A stretch of DNA of 31,074 nt, from NCBI GenBank assembly GCA_910585855.1, contig CAJUGZ010000009.1, positions 1 to 31,074 on the forward strand. Direction: 5' to 3'. Below are positions 1-8,061 of the stretch, piece by piece; within the stretch, counting starts at the first letter, position 1; each line of letters begins with the position of its first letter. This DNA is from an uncultured Lachnospiraceae bacterium. Its GTDB lineage: Bacteria > Bacillota_A > Clostridia > Lachnospirales > Lachnospiraceae. The notes under the pieces were generated by a model. That model saw only the letters and a program-made list of their open reading frames with translations, was not told where the DNA came from and searched no databases. A program made the translations under genes and the position numbers.

Positions 1-106
1 GCGCCCCGGTTCGTCTGGTTGGATGAACCGAAATCAGAAGCCGTAGACTTTCTTACCGTTTGGAGCGGAGCAGGCAAAGAACAGGAGCAAACCGCCTCTT
101 GCGTCC
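1..106 (+). repeat. Fold-back element, copy A (partial, 3' part)
   Basis: This stretch matches, over its whole length, the 3' part of the element whose complete copies lie at 15504-15845 (minus) and 16227-16570 (plus). Shared blocks include a CCGG-type mini-hairpin followed by GGTTGGATG (about 7-25), TAGACTTTCTT (about 46-56), GGAGCGGAGCA (61-71) and the 3' boundary CTCTTGCGTCC (96-106). The 5' arm and the core would lie upstream of the window. The sense strand is plus and the element ends about 110 bases before mutL. The homology is read by eye. Confidence 0.8.
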
Positions 107-158
107 GGTGAAAGCAACCCTTTTTGGTTAAAAAATAAAATCTGATGTTTTTTAAGTG

Positions 159-187
159 TTGCATTTTTGACTTAGATTAGTTAGAAT
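159..187 (+). promoter_or_regulatory. Candidate sigma-A promoter for mutL
   Basis: TTGCAT at 159-164 and TAGAAT at 182-187 are separated by 17 bases, about 27 bases before the mutL start. The rest of 107-213 is AT-rich and holds no gene. Confidence 0.5.
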
Positions 188-213
188 ATCTGTAAGAAAA
201 AGAATGGGGGCAT

Positions 214-2067
214 ATGGCGATGCCAAATATACAGATATTAGATCAAAATACAATTAATCAAATTGCGGCAGGAGAGGTGATTGAACGACCAGCTTCTGTA
301 GTAAAAGAATTGTTGGAAAATGCGATTGATGCAAAGGCAACTGCTGTAACAGTTGAAATCAAAGAAGGGGGAATCTCTTTTATCCGCATTACTGATAATG
401 GCTGCGGAATTGCGAAAGAAGAGATTCCTCTCGCCTTTTTGCGTCATTCGACCAGTAAAATTCGTTCGGTAGAGGATTTGATGACGATTCATTCTTTGGG
501 ATTTCGTGGGGAGGCGTTATCTAGTATTGCTGCGGTTTCACAGGTAGAATTGATTACTCGAACCCCTTCTTCTTTTAATGGATGCCGTTATTGTATTGAG
601 GGAGGGACAGAAAAAGGATTAGAGGAATTTGGATGCCCGGAGGGGACGACTTTTTTAGTCCGCAATTTATTTTATAATATACCGGCAAGACGAAAGTTTT
701 TAAAGTCAGCACAGACAGAGGCAGGATATATTGCCGATATGGTAGAAAAAATTGCACTTTCCCATCCAGAGATTTCATTTCGTTTTATCAATAATAATCA
801 AAGTCGGCTGCATACCAGCGGCAATCGCAATTTAAAAGATATTATTTATAGTATTTACGGAAGAGATATTGCTTTAAATCTGCTGCCTGTCGATGCATCT
901 ATGGAAGCGGTTTCGGTTCATGGACTGATTGGAAATCCTGTGATATGCAGAGGAAATCGTGCTTATGAAAATTATTATATCAATGGCAGATATATTAGAA
1001 GTGAAGTTATCTCCAGAGCGATTGAAGAAGCCTATCAATCTTTTTTAATGCAGCATAAATATCCTTTTACTGTACTGCATATTCAAATTGATTCCAATTT
1101 ATTAGATGTCAATGTGCATCCAACCAAGATGGATCTGCGGATTGGAAATGCAGAAACCATTCTGGCTTTTCTCTATGAAACAATATATAGTGTTCTATCT
1201 TCCAAGGAACGGATGCCGGAAATTTCTTTGGAAAAAAAGAATTTAAAAAGTGAGAAAAAAAAGACGGAACAATCCGTTATGAAAAAACAGGAATGTCCGA
1301 TAGAACAATCACAGCATAAGGATGCAAAAGAAATACAGACAGCACAAAAGCAAATGATAAAAGAAACAGCAAATTATACGGCATATACCGCTGCGGATGT
1401 TGATAAAGAACAAAAAAAGAAGCCAGAACAAAAGGCAGAGCAGTTAGAGTTGTTTGATGGGCGGCTGCTTTCAAAAGAAGAAAAAAATTCTTATCGGATT
1501 ATTGGACAAGTATTTGAAACTTATTGGTTGATTGAACAGCAAAATCAGTTATTTTTTATGGATCAACATGCGGCTCATGAAAAAGTATTGTATGAAAAAA
1601 TAATGAAACGGCTGCAGAAACAAGAATATTATTCTCAAATGGTAAATCCGCCGATTCTTTTTACACTTTCTATGAAAGAAGAGGAACGGCTGGCTCGATT
1701 CCAGAGTTATTTTAAGAAAATTGGTTTTGAAATTGAACATTTTGGCGGGAAAGAATATGCGATACGGGCTGTTCCAGATGATTTGCTTGGGATTGCACAG
1801 AAAGAAATTTTTTTGGAATTGTTAGATGGATTGGCGGAAGAGGTACGGCAGCAGAATATTTCTGATATGCAGGTAGTTTGTGAAAAGGTGGCTCGTATGT
1901 CTTGCAGGGCAGCAATAAAGGGGCGTTCTGCTTTTTCTGTGCAGGAGGCAGAGTCTTTGCTTCAGGAATTGATGACGTTGGAAAATCCATATCACTGTCC
2001 CCATGGTCGTCCTACTCTTATTATGGTTAGTAAGTATGAATTGGAAAAGAAATTTAAGAGGGTGTAA
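214..2067 (+). CDS. mutL: DNA mismatch repair protein MutL (endonuclease-type)
   Basis: MutL couples mismatch recognition by MutS to strand removal. The N-terminal GHKL ATPase is complete: ENAIDA near residue 36, DNGCGI near 62, FRGEALSSIAAVS near 97 and GTTFLVRNLFYNIPARRKF near 142. A low-complexity Lys/Gln/Glu linker (about 340-420) leads to a C-terminal dimerisation domain with the nuclease motif DQHAAHEKVLYE (D450), SCRAAIKG and CPHGRPT (C595). These match the metal-binding nicking site of MutL proteins from bacteria without MutH. At 617 aa the length is typical. Two in-frame ATGs compete: 214, only 3 bases after GGGGG, and 220, with a better 9-base spacing and the usual family start MPNIQ. 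Start 220 is quite possible. mutS probably lies upstream, outside the window. Confidence 0.97.
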   Translation: MAMPNIQILDQNTINQIAAGEVIERPASVVKELLENAIDAKATAVTVEIKEGGISFIRITDNGCGIAKEEIPLAFLRHSTSKIRSVEDLMTIHSLGFRGEALSSIAAVSQVELITRTPSSFNGCRYCIEGGTEKGLEEFGCPEGTTFLVRNLFYNIPARRKFLKSAQTEAGYIADMVEKIALSHPEISFRFINNNQSRLHTSGNRNLKDIIYSIYGRDIALNLLPVDASMEAVSVHGLIGNPVICRGNRAYENYYINGRYIRSEVISRAIEEAYQSFLMQHKYPFTVLHIQIDSNLLDVNVHPTKMDLRIGNAETILAFLYETIYSVLSSKERMPEISLEKKNLKSEKKKTEQSVMKKQECPIEQSQHKDAKEIQTAQKQMIKETANYTAYTAADVDKEQKKKPEQKAEQLELFDGRLLSKEEKNSYRIIGQVFETYWLIEQQNQLFFMDQHAAHEKVLYEKIMKRLQKQEYYSQMVNPPILFTLSMKEEERLARFQSYFKKIGFEIEHFGGKEYAIRAVPDDLLGIAQKEIFLELLDGLAEEVRQQNISDMQVVCEKVARMSCRAAIKGRSAFSVQEAESLLQELMTLENPYHCPHGRPTLIMVSKYELEKKFKRV

Positions 2068-2077
2068 AGAAATATGA

Positions 2078-2245
2078 TACGATCTTATTTCTCTGCATCC
2101 ATTATTCGACTATGACAATGCATTTGATGAAATTTTTAATAATTATTCAGCGATGTGTAAGGTAATAGAAAAGATGTTAGGAGAAACATATTTGGAAAGT
2201 TTTAGAAAAAGAGTGGGTTTATTTTATAAGGAATTGGTCGAATAG
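2078..2245 (+). pseudogene. Short open frame without a good start, possible gene remnant
   Basis: Between mutL and miaA one frame stays open for 55 codons and ends in TAG at 2243-2245, just before miaA. Its translation looks protein-like and helical, for example FDEIFNNYSAMCKVIEKMLG and YLESFRKRVGLFYKELVE. A stop (TGA 2075-2077) lies immediately upstream, no start has a ribosome site, and the only in-frame ATG (2153) would give 30 aa. I do not recognise the family. It may be the 3' end of a decayed gene or chance. The miaA ribosome site overlaps its stop. Confidence 0.25.
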
Positions 2246-2250
2246 AAAGG

Positions 2251-3207
2251 ATGGAAGATGTGAAGAGATTGCCGCTTATTGTGTTGACTGGACCGACTGC
2301 GGTTGGGAAAACAGATACTTCGATTGCGCTTGCGAAGGCGGTTGGTGGGGAGATTATTAGTGCGGATTCGGTTCAGGTTTATCGGTATATGGACATTGGA
2401 TCGGCGAAGATTACGAAAGCAGAAATGGAGGGTGTGCCGCATTTTTTGATTGATGAATTTGAGCCGGATGAAGAGTTTAATATTTTTGTGTTTCAGAAGC
2501 TGGCATATCGGTATATGGAGGAGATTTATGGTAGGAGGCATATTCCTATTTTGACCGGGGGGACTGGGTTTTATATTCAGTCTGTGCTTTATGGGATTGA
2601 GTTTGATGAGAGCCAAACGGATTTTTCTTATCGGGAAGAATTGGAAGAGTATGCGGCACGGTATGGAGTGGAGGCATTGCATGAGCGGCTGCGGCTGGTG
2701 GATGAGGAGGCGGCAGGATGTATTCATGCAAATAATAAAAAGCGTGTGATTCGTGCTTTAGAGTATTATCATCAGACACAGCACAAAATTTCTGAGCATA
2801 ATAGGGAGCAGCAGAAAAAGGAATCGCCTTATCGGTTTGTTTATTTTGTGTTGAATCGGAATAGGGAAGAACTCTATCGAAGGATTAATTTGCGTGTGGA
2901 GAAGATGATAGAGCAGGGATTGGTAGAAGAGGTTAGGGGGCTTTTGGAGAGGGGATATACTCGGGATTTGGTGTCTATGCAGGGGTTGGGATATAAGGAG
3001 ATAGTTGCTTATTTGGATGGAGAGTATTCTTTGGAGGAAGCGATAGAGCGGATTCAGAAAAATACACGGCATTTTGCAAAGCGGCAGCTTACATGGTTTC
3101 GCAGGGAAAAAGATGTGATTTGGATGGAAATGGAGCAGTATGCAGGGATGCAGGAGTTATTGGAGAGGATGATTGACGTTTTAGAAGAGAAAGGGATTTT
3201 TTTGTAG
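2251..3207 (+). CDS. miaA: tRNA dimethylallyltransferase MiaA
   Basis: MiaA transfers a dimethylallyl group to N6 of A37 in tRNAs reading UNN codons, the first step to ms2i6A. Visible motifs are the P-loop GPTAVGKT near residue 14, DSVQVYRYMDIGSAKI near 39, LTGGTGFYIQ near 95, the substrate-loop segment KKRVIRALEYY near 163 and TRHFAKRQLTWFRR near 275. At 318 aa it has the normal length. The ATG at 2251 abuts the Shine-Dalgarno AGAAAGG; the in-frame GTG at 2260 lies 9 bases from it and would give a 315-aa protein starting at LPLIVLTGPT, so the true start may be GTG. It lies in the mutL-miaA order common in Firmicutes. Codons are visibly richer in G and T than in mutL. Confidence 0.96.
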   Translation: MEDVKRLPLIVLTGPTAVGKTDTSIALAKAVGGEIISADSVQVYRYMDIGSAKITKAEMEGVPHFLIDEFEPDEEFNIFVFQKLAYRYMEEIYGRRHIPILTGGTGFYIQSVLYGIEFDESQTDFSYREELEEYAARYGVEALHERLRLVDEEAAGCIHANNKKRVIRALEYYHQTQHKISEHNREQQKKESPYRFVYFVLNRNREELYRRINLRVEKMIEQGLVEEVRGLLERGYTRDLVSMQGLGYKEIVAYLDGEYSLEEAIERIQKNTRHFAKRQLTWFRREKDVIWMEMEQYAGMQELLERMIDVLEEKGIFL

Positions 3208-3241
3208 AAATTTGGTTTTGTATAAAAGAAAGAGGGTAAAA

Positions 3242-4567
3242 ATGGCGGATGATTGTTTTATAAAGAATGAGAAATTGTATCAGATATATCGGGCACTTGG
3301 TATTAGTGAAGCGGTGTATGAGTATGGGGAGAAGTATTGTAAATTGTTGAAGCCGCGGTTTTGTGAGATGGATCGGGTGGCAGAGTATAACCAGATGAAA
3401 GTATTGCAGGCGATGCAGAAAAATCGAGTGAGTGAAGTGCATTTTGCTGCTACAACAGGGTATGGTTATAATGATTTGGGGCGGGATACGTTAGAGCAGG
3501 TTTATGCGGATATTTTTCATACGGAAGCAGCGCTTGTAAGACCGCAGCTTACCTGTGGGACACATGCTTTGGCGATTGCTTTGTTTTCTAATTTAAGACC
3601 GGGGGATGAACTTCTCTCTCCGGTTGGGAAGCCTTATGATACCTTGGAGGAATTGATTGGGATTCGGGAATCAATGGGGTCTTTAAAGGAGTATGGGGTT
3701 TCTTATCGGCAGGTGGATTTATTGGAGGACGGCAGTTTTGATTATGATGAAATAAAGAAGGCGATTAATGAAAAGACGAAATTGGTGACGATTCAGCGTT
3801 CGAAAGGGTATCAGACCCGCCCTACTTTATCAGTGGAGCGGATTGGGGAATTGATTACTTTTATTAAGGAGTGTAAACCTTCTGTGCTTTGTATGGTGGA
3901 TAATTGTTATGGCGAGTTTGTAGAGGTGATTGAGCCATCGGATGTCGGAGCGGATTTGGTAGTCGGTTCTTTGATTAAGAATCCCGGAGGAGGACTTGCA
4001 CCGATTGGAGGTTATATCTGCGGGAAAAAAGAAGCGATTGCACAGGCGGCGTATCGATTGAGTGCGCCGGGGCTGGGAAAGGAAGTAGGGGCTAGTTTGG
4101 GACTGAACCAGTCGTTTTATCAGGGGTTGTTTTTAGCGCCTACGGTGGTAGCGGGAGCATTGAAGGGGGCAGTGTTTGCGGCAAATCTTTATGAGAATTT
4201 AGGATTTCGTGTTATACCGAATGGGACGGAAAGCCGACATGATATTATTCAGGCGATTGAGTTTGGTTCGCCGGAGGGGCTGATTGCTTTTTGTAAGGGG
4301 ATTCAGGCTGCTGCCCCGGTAGATAGTTTTGTTGAGCCGGAGCCTTGGGCAATGCCGGGGTATGATTCGGATGTGATTATGGCAGCAGGAGCATTTGTGC
4401 AGGGTTCTTCGATTGAATTAAGTGCAGACGGACCGATTCAGCCGCCTTATGCTGCTTATTTTCAGGGGGGACTGACTTGGTATCATGCCAAGTTTGGTAT
4501 TTTAAAATCCCTTCAGCAGATGGTGCAAGAAGGGCTTGTACAAATAAACCCTGTTGTGATACACTAG
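3242..4567 (+). CDS. PLP-dependent methionine gamma-lyase family protein
   Basis: A 441-aa fold-type I PLP enzyme of the family known as methionine gamma-lyase-like or aluminium resistance protein (Met_gamma_lyase). The likely PLP lysine is K246 in SLIKNPGGGLAPIGGY, and upstream TCGTHALAIALF and VDNCYGEFVE fit cofactor-binding segments. The chemistry is probably C-S lyase or transsulfuration, but substrate is not established for most members. The ATG at 3242 follows AGAAAGAGGG with a 6-base gap; an upstream in-frame start at 3212 lacks a ribosome site and would add a basic 10-residue tail. Members are often found next to miaA, as here. The coding style resembles miaA (many GGG and TTG codons). 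Confidence 0.9.
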   Translation: MADDCFIKNEKLYQIYRALGISEAVYEYGEKYCKLLKPRFCEMDRVAEYNQMKVLQAMQKNRVSEVHFAATTGYGYNDLGRDTLEQVYADIFHTEAALVRPQLTCGTHALAIALFSNLRPGDELLSPVGKPYDTLEELIGIRESMGSLKEYGVSYRQVDLLEDGSFDYDEIKKAINEKTKLVTIQRSKGYQTRPTLSVERIGELITFIKECKPSVLCMVDNCYGEFVEVIEPSDVGADLVVGSLIKNPGGGLAPIGGYICGKKEAIAQAAYRLSAPGLGKEVGASLGLNQSFYQGLFLAPTVVAGALKGAVFAANLYENLGFRVIPNGTESRHDIIQAIEFGSPEGLIAFCKGIQAAAPVDSFVEPEPWAMPGYDSDVIMAAGAFVQGSSIELSADGPIQPPYAAYFQGGLTWYHAKFGILKSLQQMVQEGLVQINPVVIH

Positions 4568-4600
4568 AAGGTGTGAAAACAGAAAAAGGGGGATAGAAAC

Positions 4601-4867
4601 GTGGCATCAACATTTGGAAGAAACAAAAATGCATGGGCATTGGTACTGCTGCTGTTAGCCGGAATTGTATTAGGAGGATTTATTGGTTCTTTGGCAGACG
4701 GAATCTTTTTTTTACGCTGGCTTAATTACGGACAGACTTTTGGGCTAATCAGTCCGATTACGTTGGATCTGGGGATTTTAGTAATTACATTTGGTCTGAC
4801 GATAAAGATTACGCTCTCGGGCATTTTAGGTGCGATTGCTGCAGTTGTGATTTATCGTCTGTTGTAA
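4601..4867 (+). CDS. DUF4321 small membrane protein
   Basis: An 88-aa protein with a short polar N-terminus, a first membrane segment at about 12-32 (ALVLLLLAGIVLGGFIGSLA), a loop with FFLRWLNYGQTFGL, and one or two further hydrophobic segments at about 50-88. This pattern fits DUF4321, a family of unknown function found in Clostridia between miaA and radC/mre genes. The start is GTG, 7 bases after AAAAAGGGGGAT. No catalytic residues are visible. A role linked to the neighbouring envelope genes is guesswork. Confidence 0.8.
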   Translation: MASTFGRNKNAWALVLLLLAGIVLGGFIGSLADGIFFLRWLNYGQTFGLISPITLDLGILVITFGLTIKITLSGILGAIAAVVIYRLL

Positions 4868-4923
4868 GAGAAAATGTCCTGAATTATCCTAGGAGAGGAG
4901 ATTCGTAGAAAGGACAGAAAGAA

Positions 4924-5610
4924 ATGAGTAAAAAGATAAAAGAAATCGCAGCAGAGGAACGTCCATACGAGAAATGTTTGATGCATGGAGCGAAGGCACT
5001 TACAGATGCAGAGCTTTTGGCAATTATGCTTCGGACAGGGACAAGGGGAGAAAATTCCGTTGAACTTGCCGGAAGGGTTTTAGAGTCTTCCTGTATTCGG
5101 GGGATTTTAGGGCTGCAACATCTGACTGTACCGGAACTGATGAAGGTAAGAGGAATTGGAAAAGTCAAAGCGGTTCAGATTGCCTGCCTTTCAGAACTTT
5201 CGAAACGTATGGCAAGGGCAAAACGGACAGAACGAGCAGCTTTTTCTTCACCGGAAGAAATTGCCGACTATTTTATGGAAGAGATGCGGCATAAGGAACA
5301 GGAAGAACTTTATGTACTAATGATGGATGGAAAAAACCGCCTGCTTCATTGTATCCCATTGTTTAAAGGGACGGTAAATGCTTCTTTGGTGTCGCCCAGA
5401 GAAATTTTTATTGAAGCAATGAGGCATCAGGCGGTTTCGATAGCACTTCTTCATAATCATCCAAGCGGAGATTCTTCTCCAAGCCGAGAGGATGTTCTGA
5501 TTACCAGAAGAATCCGTGATACCGGGGAATTAGTTGGAATTCCTTTATTAGATCATCTGATTATTGGGGATACTAACTATGTAAGTATGAAGGAGCGAGG
5601 AATTTTATAG
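4924..5610 (+). CDS. radC: RadC-family JAB/MPN domain protein
   Basis: A 228-aa protein with an N-terminal helix-hairpin-helix region (LMKVRGIGKVKAVQI, about 72-86) and a C-terminal JAB1/MPN metalloprotease-like domain. The JAMM metal motif is intact: H177 and H179 in HNHPSGDSSPS, and D190. Despite the name, family members are not established repair enzymes; the biochemical role is unknown. It directly precedes mreB, the arrangement of B. subtilis and many Firmicutes, 14 bases from stop to start. Confidence 0.94.
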   Translation: MSKKIKEIAAEERPYEKCLMHGAKALTDAELLAIMLRTGTRGENSVELAGRVLESSCIRGILGLQHLTVPELMKVRGIGKVKAVQIACLSELSKRMARAKRTERAAFSSPEEIADYFMEEMRHKEQEELYVLMMDGKNRLLHCIPLFKGTVNASLVSPREIFIEAMRHQAVSIALLHNHPSGDSSPSREDVLITRRIRDTGELVGIPLLDHLIIGDTNYVSMKERGIL

Positions 5611-5623
5611 AAGGGAGCATAAG

Positions 5624-6646
5624 ATGGCACAGAATGTAATTGGTATCGATTTAGGTACCAGAAGTATAAAAATCTATAATAAAAGCTCAGATACTATACT
5701 GAATGAAAAAAATATGATTGCCATAGAGAACAAAACAAAGATATGTGCAATTGGAGATGAGGCGTATGAGATGTATGAGAAAGCACCCGATCATATCGTG
5801 GTAGTTTTTCCGGTAAAACTAGGGGTAATTGCAGATATTCAAAATATGCAGAACCTGCTTGAGCGGTTTGTAAAAAAGGTTCGAAATGCTAAAGGAGCAT
5901 TTCAGAGCAATGACTTTTGTATTGCTGTTCCAACCAATATTACGGAGGTGGAAAAAAGAGCGTTTTCGGATTTAATCAGCAGTTCAAAGGTAAAAGCAAA
6001 AAAGATTATGGTAGTAGAAAAACCGGTAGCAGACGGCGTAGGTGCAGGGATTGATGTAGATGGACCGCAGGGAAATATGGTCGTCAACTTCGGTGCAGAT
6101 ACAACCGAAATATCTGTTCTATCGCTTGGCGGCATTGTGATCAGTAAGCTGGTACAGATAGGAGGAAATCGGCTGGATGAAAATATTTGCTCGATTGTAA
6201 AGAAAAAATATAATTTAATTATTGGAATGAAAACAGCAGAAACACTAAAGCGAAATTTAGGAGATGCGGTCTATATGACAAAGGACAGTATGAAAGTATA
6301 CGGGCGGGATATTGTCAGCGGACTTCCTATGGAGCGAAATATTCTTGCTGAATCGATTTATGAGGCAATTAACGATACGCTTCAGTCTATTACGGCACAG
6401 ATAAAGATGATTTTGGAACGAACACCGCCGGAACTGGCAGCGGATATTATTGACACCGGAATTTATTTGACCGGTGGTTCTGCAGAACTGCGGAACTTTG
6501 ATCAGCTTATCCATCAGGAAACGGAATTAAAAGTCAATATTCCGCAGAATCCGTCGGAATGTGTAGCACGTGGAATTGCGAAAATCGTCACTGATCCGCA
6601 GTATGCGTCTATGGCATATATTCCACGGGATAAAATATTTAATTAA
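5624..6646 (+). CDS. mreB: Rod shape-determining actin homologue MreB
   Basis: MreB polymerises beneath the membrane and orients the elongation machinery (MreCD, RodA, PBP2). The 340-aa protein shows the actin-fold nucleotide motifs: phosphate-1 GIDLGTRSIKIY near residue 7, phosphate-2 VVNFGADTTEISVLSLGG near 152 and adenosine motif IYLTGGSAELRNF near 282. Phosphate-1 reads LGTRSIK where B. subtilis has LGTANT, a divergence I associate with Lachnospiraceae MreB. The ribosome site GAAGGGAG precedes the ATG by about 7 bases. mreC follows after 43 bases, so co-transcription is likely. Confidence 0.96.
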   Translation: MAQNVIGIDLGTRSIKIYNKSSDTILNEKNMIAIENKTKICAIGDEAYEMYEKAPDHIVVVFPVKLGVIADIQNMQNLLERFVKKVRNAKGAFQSNDFCIAVPTNITEVEKRAFSDLISSSKVKAKKIMVVEKPVADGVGAGIDVDGPQGNMVVNFGADTTEISVLSLGGIVISKLVQIGGNRLDENICSIVKKKYNLIIGMKTAETLKRNLGDAVYMTKDSMKVYGRDIVSGLPMERNILAESIYEAINDTLQSITAQIKMILERTPPELAADIIDTGIYLTGGSAELRNFDQLIHQETELKVNIPQNPSECVARGIAKIVTDPQYASMAYIPRDKIFN

Positions 6647-6689
6647 TAAAAAATGGAATAGAATAGGGAATACAGTAAGGACATTGTTT

Positions 6690-7532
6690 ATGAAAAAAAA
6701 GAAAAGATTTTCCTTAGAGCCAAAATATTTGCTCCTCATCCTTTCGATTCTTTGTGTAGCCTCCTGTGTATTGAGTATTACCAATGTTCCGATTGCCAAG
6801 CCGCTGCAAAATATTACAGGTTATATTCTTGTTCCGGCTCAGCGGGGGCTGAATCAAGCGGGAAAATGGTTAGTGGAGCTGTCGGATAATTTTACAACTT
6901 TACGAGTGGTGATGACAGAAAACGAACAGTTAAAGGAGCAATTAAATGCCGCATTGCAGCAGAGCAGTAATCTAGCACAGGAACATCAGGAACTGATGCA
7001 GTTAAGGCAGCTTTATCACCTTGACGAAACCTACCAGTATGAGAAAGTGGCAGCAAAGGTAATAGGAAAAGATCCGGGAAATTGGTTTACGATTTTTCAG
7101 ATTGACAAAGGCAGTTTAGACGGAATCGAAGTCAATATGAATGTGCTTGCCGGAAACGGGCTTGCTGGAATTGTGATTTCTGTTTCGGAACACAGCTCGA
7201 CTGTGCGGGCAATTATTGACGATTCCAGCAATGTTAGTGCAAAATTTGCAGTAACTTCTGATATTTGTAATGTAGCAGGAGATTTGACTTTAATGAATGA
7301 CGGCAGAATCCGGGTAGAGGATATTTCAAAAACAGCAGAGGTGTTTGACGGTTATACACTTGTCACTTCTCATACCAGCAGTAAATTTCTTCCGGGCATT
7401 TTAATTGGCTATGTCAGTGAAATTACGATTGATGCCAATAATCTGACCAAATCCGGGTATGTAACGCCGGTTGTAGACTTTGAACATTTAGAGTATGTTT
7501 TGGTGATTACCGAACAAAAGCAGACTGATTAG
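6690..7532 (+). CDS. mreC: Cell shape protein MreC
   Basis: MreC is a bitopic membrane protein linking MreB to the extracytoplasmic synthases. The 280-aa product has a basic N-terminus (KKKKRF), one membrane segment (about 13-33), a coiled coil rich in Gln, Leu and Glu (about 75-115) and the beta-rich MreC core beginning VIGKDPGNWFTIFQIDKG. The chosen ATG lies 8 bases after TAAGGA (6676-6681). The frame stays open upstream to 6570, but that extension overlaps mreB and would put 40 residues before the basic anchor, so it is unlikely. Confidence 0.94.
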   Translation: MKKKKRFSLEPKYLLLILSILCVASCVLSITNVPIAKPLQNITGYILVPAQRGLNQAGKWLVELSDNFTTLRVVMTENEQLKEQLNAALQQSSNLAQEHQELMQLRQLYHLDETYQYEKVAAKVIGKDPGNWFTIFQIDKGSLDGIEVNMNVLAGNGLAGIVISVSEHSSTVRAIIDDSSNVSAKFAVTSDICNVAGDLTLMNDGRIRVEDISKTAEVFDGYTLVTSHTSSKFLPGILIGYVSEITIDANNLTKSGYVTPVVDFEHLEYVLVITEQKQTD

Positions 7533-7542
7533 GAGGGATGAC

Positions 7543-8061
7543 ATGCTTCGTATACTGATGACAGGGATTTTTATTCTTGTATTTTTTCTTTTGCAGATTA
7601 CGATTGGACAGAGTATTGCCATCGCTTCTGTAGCACCAAACCTGCTTTTGATTCTGACATCCGAGTTTGGTTTTGTGCGAGGACAAAAGACCGGGATTTG
7701 GGTAGGTTTTTTTGGCGGATTATTGTTAGATATTTATTATGGAGATGCGATTGGTTTTTATGCACTGCTCTATATGATAATCGGCTATTTAAACGGATTT
7801 TTTCATCAATTATACTATGATGAAGATATTACGCTTCCGATTGGTCTTTTTGCTGGAAGTAATCTTTTATATGGTTTTTTGGTCTATATCATTCGGTTTT
7901 TATTAAGAAACCGCTTGCGTTTATCCTATTATTTTCCGCATGTGATTGTGGCAGAAACCGTTTATACGTTACTGATTGCCGTACTGATCTATCGCCCGAT
8001 TTTAAAGATAAATCGAATAGTAGAGAAAATCGAGAAAAGGAGTGCAAATAAATTTGGTTAA
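7543..8061 (+). CDS. mreD: Cell shape protein MreD
   Basis: A 172-aa polytopic membrane protein with about five hydrophobic segments. The family signature is visible as APNLLLILTSEFGFVRGQKTGIWVGFFGGLLLDIYYG near residues 30-66 (small residues, then GFF.GLL.D). MreD is part of the elongasome with MreC and PBP2. It starts 10 bases after mreC with AGGAGGGATGAC as ribosome site, and its end overlaps the start of the PBP2 gene, suggesting translational coupling. Confidence 0.92.
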   Translation: MLRILMTGIFILVFFLLQITIGQSIAIASVAPNLLLILTSEFGFVRGQKTGIWVGFFGGLLLDIYYGDAIGFYALLYMIIGYLNGFFHQLYYDEDITLPIGLFAGSNLLYGFLVYIIRFLLRNRLRLSYYFPHVIVAETVYTLLIAVLIYRPILKINRIVEKIEKRSANKFG

